Source: Alphaproteobacteria bacterium (lineage in GTDB: Bacteria; Pseudomonadota; Alphaproteobacteria; GCA-2731375). From it: a stretch of 9,728 nucleotides of DNA. Below the pieces are notes generated by a model, which did no database searches, was not told where the DNA came from, and was given only the letters and a program-made list of their open reading frames with translations. Location of the stretch: contig JASLMY010000189.1 in NCBI GenBank assembly GCA_030746295.1, forward strand, positions 1 to 9,728, read 5' to 3'. Shown here piece by piece: positions 1 to 5,983 of this stretch. Numbering within the stretch: position 1 is the first letter of the stretch; every line of letters begins with the position of its first letter. The position numbers and the translations under genes were made by a program.

Positions 1-2061
1 GCGATCGATCGCGATCGCCTTGCCCGGGCGCGCCCTGAAGGCGAATTCGGCGGCCCCCTGTTGGCCGAACGGCTTTTCCCAGCCGAGCTCGGCCAACGAC
101 AGCCGGGCACCGGCGAGGTCAGCCGTGCCCTGAACGTCAAAGCCACCGGCGCGATCTTTCGCCAACTGTAGCTCGACTTTGGTCGCCCCCTCGACGTAAG
201 GGGCGAAGCGCAGTCCGAGGGCCTCCCGCTCGCGGTCACCGAGGACGGCGGCCATGCCGTAGCGGCTCGGATGCGTCGACGCGGCGCTGAAATCATGGCG
301 CCAAGTGATCGACGCCGGGACGCCGTTGAGGGCGATCGTGCCAACAGCACCGACGCCGTCCGGCGCCACCGTCAACTGCAACTCGCCACGATCGAGGCGA
401 AAGGTGCCAAACGCCTCGTCCATCGTGAAATCCGAGAGCGACGCCGAGACCGCATAGCCGATATCACTGAGCTTTCGCCCCTTCTTCAGCGGTACGCGGA
501 GGCGGGTCCTGACGCTCGCCTGACCGGTCGCTCCGGCGGCGTTCAACCCGAGGCGCCGAACCAGGTTCAGGGGCTTGCGCTCCAGGATCTCGAGCACCGA
601 TCGGGTCGGGCCGGTGGCCAGAAAAGTGATGTCGGCGAAGCGCGCCTTGGGGCGTCGCATGTCGATCTTGATCGTGCCCTCGGCGAGCGCGATGTCGCCC
701 ATCCGCGCCTCTTGCACCGTGATCAAGAGTTCCTTGGCATTGATCCGGCCGTGGCCGCGGGCATGGGTCAGCGCCGGCATCGCCTTCCAGTATCGGGCCG
801 TCACGTCCCGGCACTGGAACTCGAAGACCACGGCATCGTCTCGGATCTTGCCCGCCGCCAACTCGGCGGCGCGAACGTCGACGGCGAGGCCGGCCTTGTC
901 GCAGACGCCGTCGCGAATGTTGCCGACGATCCATCGTCGGGCACCCTCACGCAGCCCCTCGGGCCAGAACCGCTCGAGCGCGGAGGTGCTCAGATTGACG
1001 ACGCCGCCCTTGCCGCGAATATCGGGTCCGGCTTCCGTCATCCGCGCGACACCGGTAAAGGTCGCGCCGATACCGTCGCCGAGATCGATCTCCAACTTCT
1101 CGATCTGCAGCGTTTGAATGTCACCCGCGACCCGCCCGCTGGCCCGTGCCCCAGTGATCGCGAGGGGCGTCCGATAGTAGTCGGGCAGCGACAGGACGCC
1201 TGGGCCGGAGTGGATATTGAAGTGTGCCTCCTCGAGGTTGCGAACCAAGTCGAGGGTCATCGACAGCCGCCCCGAGACCGCCATGCGCAAGGCCTGCAAC
1301 GGCGACAATGCCTCGATGCCGCTCTCCAGCGCCAGGATCGCCGGCTCGACATTCACGAAATCCACGGCGACCACGACCGGCGCATCGCGGCCGCGATAAA
1401 GGGCATCGACGGCGATCTGCGCCGGCCGGTCGGCGATCACCATCTTGGCGACGAGCTCGACCACGATGCCGGTGTCGCCACGCGTCAACGACAGCCCGGA
1501 GGACGGCGCGCGCCACAGCTTGCCGCTGACCCGGTCGTCGAAGGAGAGGTCGGCGTCGATGATGCTGATCTGTGTCAATGCGTGGGTGAAGCGCGGCCAG
1601 TTGCCCTCGAACCAGGTCTCGATCAGATCCTCTTGCTCTTCCTCGCCGCCAAGGCCGAGCTCGAGGCGGCCCTCCTCGTTGCGAACGATTCGGACCCGGG
1701 GCTCGATCAGGACCAGCCGCTCCGGCTCGATCTCGAACTTCAGCAGGCTCGAGCCGCGTAGCTTGATGCCGACCTGCGGCACCGCCGCCAAGCGCTCGCC
1801 GTCGGCGCCGGTGACGATGACGTCGACGATGCGGATGTCGAGCCGGCGGCGCTTTCGCTCCCAGGTGAGCACGGTATCCGAGAACGAGATCTGCAGCGGC
1901 GAGCTGTCGTCGTTGAGCGCGGTCGCGACGTAGGGGCTCAAGAAGCCGAGCGACAGCGGTCCGCGCGCCAGCAAAACGACCACGACGGTAAAGGTGACCA
2001 TCGCGAAGGTCAGCGTCGTGGTGACGATCTGCGCCAGCAGTCTTCCGGTGGGTCGTAGCAA
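1..2061 (-). CDS. AsmA/YhdP-like protein with DUF3971 domain, N-terminal part (runs off left edge)
   Basis: An uninterrupted minus-strand frame of 687 codons runs from about 2061 through position 1, so the 3' part is missing. The product opens with a short basic stretch and one membrane helix (about residues 8-31, rich in T, F, V and L). A long beta-rich, repeat-poor region follows, as in AsmA-like proteins. Around residues 366-378 the motif WPEGLREGARRWI followed by NIRDG is typical of DUF3971 proteins in alphaproteobacteria. E. coli relatives (YhdP, TamB, YdbH) are inner-membrane-anchored bridges implicated in phospholipid transport to the outer membrane; the same role here is inference. 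There is no in-frame ATG before codon 21, which lies inside the membrane helix. The frame is closed upstream by TGA at 2148-2146. TTG at 2061 (MLRPTGRLL...) gives a normal N-terminus and is the only ATG/GTG/TTG in that interval. The family is confident; the exact start is less so. Confidence 0.85.
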   Translation of the reverse strand, partial: MLRPTGRLLAQIVTTTLTFAMVTFTVVVVLLARGPLSLGFLSPYVATALNDDSSPLQISFSDTVLTWERKRRRLDIRIVDVIVTGADGERLAAVPQVGIKLRGSSLLKFEIEPERLVLIEPRVRIVRNEEGRLELGLGGEEEQEDLIETWFEGNWPRFTHALTQISIIDADLSFDDRVSGKLWRAPSSGLSLTRGDTGIVVELVAKMVIADRPAQIAVDALYRGRDAPVVVAVDFVNVEPAILALESGIEALSPLQALRMAVSGRLSMTLDLVRNLEEAHFNIHSGPGVLSLPDYYRTPLAITGARASGRVAGDIQTLQIEKLEIDLGDGIGATFTGVARMTEAGPDIRGKGGVVNLSTSALERFWPEGLREGARRWIVGNIRDGVCDKAGLAVDVRAAELAAGKIRDDAVVFEFQCRDVTARYWKAMPALTHARGHGRINAKELLITVQEARMGDIALAEGTIKIDMRRPKARFADITFLATGPTRSVLEILERKPLNLVRRLGLNAAGATGQASVRTRLRVPLKKGRKLSDIGYAVSASLSDFTMDEAFGTFRLDRGELQLTVAPDGVGAVGTIALNGVPASITWRHDFSAASTHPSRYGMAAVLGDREREALGLRFAPYVEGATKVELQLAKDRAGGFDVQGTADLAGARLSLAELGWEKPFGQQGAAEFAFRARPGKAIAIDR

Positions 2062-2147
2062 GATCGCTCGCTCGCGTGGCTGTGTCGGAATCGGTCCCGT
2101 TTCCGTTTTCGGGCGGGCACCTCGCGCATGATGTGGCGCTTCGGATC

Positions 2148-2156
2148 AGCATAACA
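2148..2156 (-). promoter_or_regulatory. Possible extended -10 promoter for the AsmA-like gene
   Basis: On the minus strand this reads TGTTATGCT, resembling an extended -10 (TGnTATAAT) with 4 of 6 matches in the hexamer. It would leave a leader of about 80 nt before the proposed TTG start. I see no convincing -35 at 16-18 bp. The rest of the divergent gap (2062-2290) is GC-rich and has no hairpin strong enough to call. A direct repeat GCGCCGG (2159-2165 and 2182-2188) lies just upstream of the -10 and may be chance in such GC-rich DNA. Confidence 0.25.
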
Positions 2157-2280
2157 AGGCGCCGGTCGGAATACAGTGGCAGCGCCGGCCGTCGATGCCG
2201 CCCGGGGCCTTCTCGGCGGCACGTGACGGTGGCCTTGGCGCCCGGATTGAGCCATCGTGAGACAGGATCGACCCTAGGGA

Positions 2281-2285
2281 GAGGA
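2281..2285 (+). promoter_or_regulatory. Ribosome binding site of the aldolase gene
   Basis: GAGGA inside GGGAGAGGACAGAG lies 5 nt before the ATG at 2291. It supports that start over the second in-frame ATG (residue 11), which has no comparable purine-rich site. Confidence 0.7.
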
Positions 2286-2290
2286 CAGAG

Positions 2291-3415
2291 ATGAACCAGC
2301 CAGCCCCCGCCGAGATCGGCATGGCCCTCGAGGAAATCGAGACGCCGGCCCTGATCGTCGATCTCGACGCCTTCGAGCGCAACCTGCAGCGCATGGCTAA
2401 TGCCGTCGCCGAGACGCCGAGCCGCCTCAGGCCGCATGCCAAGACCCACAAATGCCCCGCCGTCGCGCGGCGCCAGGTGGCGCTCGGTGCCGTCGGTGTC
2501 TGCTGCCAGAAGGTCGGCGAGGCGGAAGCCATGGTCCAGGGCGGCATTCGCGATGTCCTGGTCAGCAACCAGATCGTCGGCCGGCGCAAGCTCGGCCGCC
2601 TGGTGGCGCTGGCGCGCGAGGCCAAGCTCGCGGTCTGCGCCGACGACGCCGGCAACGTCGCCGACCTGGCGGCGGCGGCGGAGGCCGGTGGCGTCACCCT
2701 CGACGTCTTGGTCGAGATCGACGTCGGTACCCATCGTTGCGGTGTCCTGCCCGGGGCCCCGGCGCTGGCGCTGGCACAGGCGATCGATGCGTCGGCAAAC
2801 CTACGCTTCGCCGGCCTGCAGGCCTATCACGGCCGCGCCCAGCACATCCGGGACTATGACGAGCGACGCCGAGCCATCGATCGGGCGATCGAGCTGACGT
2901 CAGAAACGGTGTCGCTCTTGGCCGAGCACGATCTCGCCTGCGAGATCGTCGGTGGGGCCGGCACCGGCACTTATGCCTTCGAGGCGGCGAGCGGCGTCTT
3001 CAACGAGCTGCAGGCCGGCTCGTATGTCTTCATGGATGCCGACTATGCGCAGAATCTAAAGGCCGACGGCGAGTTCTTCGACGAGTTCGAGCACAGCCTC
3101 TTCGTCTACGCCACGGTGATGAGCAAGCCGGCGGCCGATCGGGCCATTCTGGATGCCGGTCTCAAGGCCTCGAGCGTAGATGCCGGACTGCCGCGCCTCG
3201 CCGACCTGACGGACGCCAGCTTCGTCCGTGCCTCCGACGAGCACGGCGTATTGGAGCTCGGCGCCGGGGCTGCCAACCTCGGCCTCGGTACCAAGCTCAG
3301 GCTGATTCCGGGGCATTGTGATCCGACCGCGAATATGTACGACTGGTACGTCGGAATCAGGGGCGATCGCGTCGAGACGCTGTGGCCGATCACCGCCCGC
3401 GGCGCCGGGGCCTAG
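2291..3415 (+). CDS. PLP-dependent D-threonine aldolase / 3-hydroxy-D-aspartate aldolase (DSD1 family)
   Basis: The 374-residue length is normal for the family, which has an alanine-racemase-type N-terminal barrel and a D-serine dehydratase-like C-terminal domain. RPHAKTHK near residues 47-54 contains the probable PLP Schiff-base lysine, K51. GLQAYHGRAQH, GGAGTGTY and ELQAGSYVFMDADY are family blocks. The C-terminal GHCDPTANMYDW supplies the probable divalent-metal ligands H342 and D344. Known members cleave D-threonine to glycine and acetaldehyde, or 3-hydroxy-D-aspartate to glycine and glyoxylate, in the cytoplasm. Sequence alone does not choose the substrate, and D-serine dehydratase-like activity remains possible. 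The other beta-hydroxyaspartate-cycle genes (aminotransferase, dehydratase, iminosuccinate reductase) are absent here, so an isolated scavenging or degradative role is more likely. The gene is divergent from the AsmA-like gene and 265 bp from the next plus-strand gene. No clear terminator was seen after it. Confidence 0.9.
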   Translation: MNQPAPAEIGMALEEIETPALIVDLDAFERNLQRMANAVAETPSRLRPHAKTHKCPAVARRQVALGAVGVCCQKVGEAEAMVQGGIRDVLVSNQIVGRRKLGRLVALAREAKLAVCADDAGNVADLAAAAEAGGVTLDVLVEIDVGTHRCGVLPGAPALALAQAIDASANLRFAGLQAYHGRAQHIRDYDERRRAIDRAIELTSETVSLLAEHDLACEIVGGAGTGTYAFEAASGVFNELQAGSYVFMDADYAQNLKADGEFFDEFEHSLFVYATVMSKPAADRAILDAGLKASSVDAGLPRLADLTDASFVRASDEHGVLELGAGAANLGLGTKLRLIPGHCDPTANMYDWYVGIRGDRVETLWPITARGAGA

Positions 3416-3540
3416 CGCCTTCGGCAAACCTGGCTTTCGGGGTCTTTCGCGGCGGCTTCGAGGCGTGTTAACCTGTTGACCTATGCTGCGGCTGTGTTAG
3501 GAGTAGGCAGCGGCGTAGCGTCCTGGGAGGGACATTGCGT

Positions 3541-3615
3541 TCCAACTTTAAAACTAGGCAACAAAAGTCTGATTTTGCAGCCTAAAATGGCTTTCAAGAC
3601 TAGGAACGTAAACAA
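3541..3615 (+). promoter_or_regulatory. AT-rich stretch upstream of the M23-bactofilin operon, probable promoter region
   Basis: Hand counting gives 27 G/C in 75 bases (about 36%), far below the surroundings. It contains TAAAAT (3583-3588), a plausible -10, inside a small inverted repeat AGCC-TAAAAT-GGCT (3579-3592). ACTAGG occurs twice (3553-3558 and 3599-3604), followed by AAC or CAAC. I find no good -35 at 16-18 bp from the TAAAAT. A separate TTGACC at 3476-3481 could be a -35 but has no good -10 after it. The promoter assignment is therefore inferred from composition and position. No gene is supported in 3416-3680. Confidence 0.3.
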
Positions 3616-3643
3616 TTCGACTCGGCCCCGGCGCCGAGTCGAA
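3616..3643 (+). repeat. Perfect 11-bp-stem hairpin in the leader of the M23-bactofilin operon
   Basis: TTCGACTCGGC (3616-3626) and GCCGAGTCGAA (3633-3643) are exact reverse complements around a 6-nt loop, CCCGGC. The hairpin ends 37 nt before the M23 start codon. No T-run follows it on the plus strand, so it does not look like an intrinsic terminator in that direction. Each arm holds one GANTC (GACTC 3619-3623, GAGTC 3636-3640), the recognition sequence of the alphaproteobacterial CcrM methylase. It could be an mRNA leader structure or a DNA operator; the sequence does not say which. Confidence 0.6.
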
Positions 3644-3680
3644 ACGGGGAAGCGGCGAAACGGCTCGAAAGACGGACCGC

Positions 3681-5390
3681 ATGTCGAACAATGAGTGGCC
3701 GGAAACGTCTCGCGAACGCATTCAGAGACTCTTTCCAAGACAGCATATCTGGTTCCGAATCCGGAATAGGATCATGCATTTGTTCACCTCCTTCATGAAC
3801 TGGCCTGCATTGCGGTGGCCTCGTGCCACCTGGCTGCGCTTCAAGGGCCATTTCCCCGAGCGCCAGCTCTTTATCCGCAGTCGCGGGAAAGTGCATTTCC
3901 TGAACTTTTCCTACCGTAAGCAGATGGCCATTCTGGCGGTTGCCACGGTGCCGCTGGCGATCGTCCTGGCCGGCGCATTCGGCCTTGCATTGCAGCAGAG
4001 TTGGGTGGCGGCGCGCGACCATCGGATCGCCGAGCTCTTGCAGACGAAAGAGCGTTTGACGGCGGAGAAGGTGTTGCTGGTCGGCGAGCTCATGCGCTCG
4101 CGCAAGGACTACTCTCTGGTGACGAGGCGAATCGAGGAGAAGCACTCCGCTCTGGACGAGATGCAGCAAGCGCGGACCTCGCTGGAACAATGGGTGAGCC
4201 AACTCAGGGGAGACCTCGAGACGCTGGAGGCGGAACGGCGGCGCAGGCGCGACGAGCTGTCCGCGGAGCTACGGCGTCGACAGGCCGAGCTGGCAGCGGA
4301 ACGGCGACTCAGGCTGTCTCAGCTTTCCAACGAGCGAGCGCGCCGATACGCCGACAATGCCGCCCTCATCCAGCGATTCGAGCATCTGCGCGAGCAGTTG
4401 ACGCGGGCCACCTATCTTCGCGACGAGCCCAAAGGCAGCCTGGTCTCGGTGCCACGACTGATGCGGCTCTCGTACGGCAGTGGATTCGAGGCGAATTCGG
4501 TGGATGTCCCCGCGGCGGAGCGGCCGGCGATCGCGCTCGAGTTCGAGGCCACGAATCGGCTCTTGGCGCTGACTGCCGCCGAGCGCGACAACGCGCGGCG
4601 GCTGAGCCGCAACCTCGAGGTCCGCTCGAAACATCTGGAGAACCGGCTCACCGATCTTCAGGAGATGCAGAACAGCCTGATCGCCCGGATCGAAAACGGC
4701 ACCGAGGCGCATATCGGCGAGCTCGAGAAGGTTATCAAGCTCACCGGCCTCGACGTCGAGGGCTTGCTGGACCGGATGGGCGACACCGCCGAGGGCATCG
4801 GCGGTCCCTTGGTCGGCATCGCCGCACCGGAGGGCATGTCCGAATTGGCTCCGACGCCACTCAGCCATCCCGATTCGACCGATACCCTCGAGGACAGGTT
4901 CTCCAACGCCATCAACCGCATGGGCGCCAAGCTCGCCCGCTGGTCAGCCTTGAACAACGTCGCCGAGCGCCTGCCCTTGGCGGCCCCCGTCACGCCCTAC
5001 AAGCTCTCCAGCCGGTTCGGCAAACGGCGCGATCCCTTTACCAAGCGGTGGGCGCAGCATGAAGGCGTGGACCTGTCCGCGCCCCGCCGCTCGCCGGTCT
5101 TGGCGACGGCGCCCGGCCGCGTGAGCTTCGTCGGCTGGAAAGGCGCCTATGGCCGAATGATCGAGATCGACCACGGTTATGGCTTGAAGACCCGCTACGG
5201 TCATCTCTATCGTACCTACGTTAAGAAAGGCGATCAGGTTATCAAGCAAGAGCGGATCGCCGTCATCGGCAGCAGTGGGCGAAGCACCGGACGCCATCTA
5301 CATTACGAGGTGCGTTTCGATGGCCAGCCGCTAGACCCGAAAACTTTTTTGAAGGCGGGAGATCATGTTTTCAAAGACGGACAAAAGTGA
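3681..5390 (+). CDS. Membrane-anchored coiled-coil M23 (LytM-type) peptidoglycan endopeptidase
   Basis: This 569-residue protein probably cuts peptidoglycan cross-links in the periplasm. In order: a basic, aromatic cytoplasmic tail (1-79); one membrane helix (about 80-105); a long coiled coil (about 110-245); a second helical segment (about 295-355); and a C-terminal M23 domain (about 437-560). All zinc-site and catalytic residues are present: H460 and D464 (HxxxD), H508, and H539/H541 (HLHYE). It is therefore an active-type enzyme, not a degenerate LytM factor. The coiled coil contains 11-residue repeats starting at E185, E196, E207 and E218. The tail has two similar motifs, FPRQHIWFRIRNR (18-30) and FPERQLFIRSRGK (58-70). 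The ATG at 3681 has only a weak upstream GACGGA; it is the first ATG after TAA at 3609-3611. The gene overlaps the bactofilin gene by 26 nt, matching the known pairing of bactofilins with M23 peptidases such as Hyphomonas LmdC and Helicobacter Csd1. Confidence 0.93.
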   Translation: MSNNEWPETSRERIQRLFPRQHIWFRIRNRIMHLFTSFMNWPALRWPRATWLRFKGHFPERQLFIRSRGKVHFLNFSYRKQMAILAVATVPLAIVLAGAFGLALQQSWVAARDHRIAELLQTKERLTAEKVLLVGELMRSRKDYSLVTRRIEEKHSALDEMQQARTSLEQWVSQLRGDLETLEAERRRRRDELSAELRRRQAELAAERRLRLSQLSNERARRYADNAALIQRFEHLREQLTRATYLRDEPKGSLVSVPRLMRLSYGSGFEANSVDVPAAERPAIALEFEATNRLLALTAAERDNARRLSRNLEVRSKHLENRLTDLQEMQNSLIARIENGTEAHIGELEKVIKLTGLDVEGLLDRMGDTAEGIGGPLVGIAAPEGMSELAPTPLSHPDSTDTLEDRFSNAINRMGAKLARWSALNNVAERLPLAAPVTPYKLSSRFGKRRDPFTKRWAQHEGVDLSAPRRSPVLATAPGRVSFVGWKGAYGRMIEIDHGYGLKTRYGHLYRTYVKKGDQVIKQERIAVIGSSGRSTGRHLHYEVRFDGQPLDPKTFLKAGDHVFKDGQK

Positions 5391-5877
5391 GAAGACGGGC
5401 AAGCCGGCGGCCAAGCCGGAACGCGCCGAGCGCCCGGATTTCGCAAACCGGCCGGCGCCGAGCAAGAACGCCGCACCCTCGTTGGTCAGCGCCAACCTCG
5501 AGGTCGTCGGAAATCTGAATACGGACGGCGAGATCCAAATCGACGGCACGGTCGAGGGCGACATCACGTGCAAACGGCTGACGGTCGGCGACAGCGCGGT
5601 GATCTCGGGCGAGATCATGGCGGACGAAGTCGAGGTCCGCGGCAAAGTGCAGGGGCGGATCCGCTCGCGCTCGGTGCTGCTGACCAAGACCGCGCAGGTC
5701 GTCGGCGATATCTGGCACGACAGCCTGTCGATCGAGGCCGGTGCCTTTCTCGACGGCCACTGCAAGCGCAACGACGCCAGCACGCAGCCGCCGGCGCAAA
5801 AGCCGGCCGCCGCCAAGCCGACCGTGGCCGCGGAGAGCGGTGGTTCGGCACCGGCCGACGCCGCCCAAGCCGGCTAG
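5365..5877 (+). CDS. Bactofilin (polymer-forming cytoskeletal protein)
   Basis: The 170-residue product has a central bactofilin beta-helix core (about residues 39-133) with regular short turns such as GEIQIDGTVEGDI, GEIMADEVEVRGKVQG and GDIWHDSLSIEAGA. It is flanked by a basic N-terminal tail and a Pro/Ala/Lys-rich C-terminal tail. Bactofilins self-assemble into filaments without nucleotide and act as scaffolds for cell-wall enzymes. The N-terminus MFSKTDKSEK resembles the short membrane-targeting peptide of alphaproteobacterial BacA proteins (MFSK then more lysines), so it probably lies under the inner membrane. The start lies inside the last 26 nt of the M23 gene, with GGCGGGAG just upstream, so translation is probably coupled. 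The likely partner is the cytoplasmic tail of that M23 enzyme. The family is confident; the cell-shape role is inferred from relatives. Confidence 0.95.
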   Translation: MFSKTDKSEKTGKPAAKPERAERPDFANRPAPSKNAAPSLVSANLEVVGNLNTDGEIQIDGTVEGDITCKRLTVGDSAVISGEIMADEVEVRGKVQGRIRSRSVLLTKTAQVVGDIWHDSLSIEAGAFLDGHCKRNDASTQPPAQKPAAAKPTVAAESGGSAPADAAQAG

Positions 5878-5920
5878 AGGCCGCACGACGGTAGCCGAAT
5901 AGCCCGGACGAGCCGGCGCT

Positions 5921-5934
5921 CTGTCGTCGGACAG
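5921..5934. repeat. Small hairpin in the convergent gap between the bactofilin gene and prfB
   Basis: CTGTC-GTCG-GACAG forms a 5-bp stem with a 4-nt loop, roughly midway between the two convergent stop codons (gap 5878-5983). No T-run follows it in either direction, so it is not a standard intrinsic terminator. No better terminator is visible in the gap. Confidence 0.25.
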
Positions 5935-5983
5935 ACGTGACCTCGGGCCGCCCAATTTCCGGACGTCGGCGGTGCTTGGCCGC

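Noticed and set aside
1..20. Run of GATCGATC/GCGATCGC palindromes at the left edge, similar to HIP1 octamers
   Set aside because: It is inside the AsmA-like coding frame and encodes A-I-A-I-D-R; such words arise easily in GC-rich coding DNA.
271..1761. Long open frame of 496 codons on the plus strand
   Set aside because: It lies wholly antisense to the AsmA-like gene, has no recognisable domain and is rich in R/D/Q in the way expected of shadow frames in GC-rich DNA.
2159..2188. Direct repeat GCGCCGG spaced 23 bp as an operator
   Set aside because: The word is short and common in GC-rich DNA; no further symmetry or support.
1121..2734. Long minus-strand open frame of 537 codons spanning the divergent gap
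   Set aside because: It overlaps two well-supported genes in wrong frames and shows no family motif; only a GC-rich shadow.
3400..3475. Terminator after the aldolase gene
   Set aside because: GGCGC/GCGCC can pair across the stop codon, but no T-run follows and the loop is 9 nt; not convincing.
3468..3481. TTAACCTGTTGACC as a CtrA-type site
   Set aside because: The second TTAA half-site at 7-nt spacing is missing.
3476..3694. Possible 72-codon gene in the intergenic region before the M23 gene
   Set aside because: It starts at a non-ATG codon, crosses the AT-rich stretch and hairpin, overlaps the M23 start and has no recognisable sequence or ribosome binding site.
5345..5390. T6 run near the end of the M23 gene as a possible slippage site making an M23-bactofilin fusion
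   Set aside because: A +1 shift at the run meets TGA at 5350-5352 in the bactofilin frame, so no fusion results; simple translational coupling is enough.
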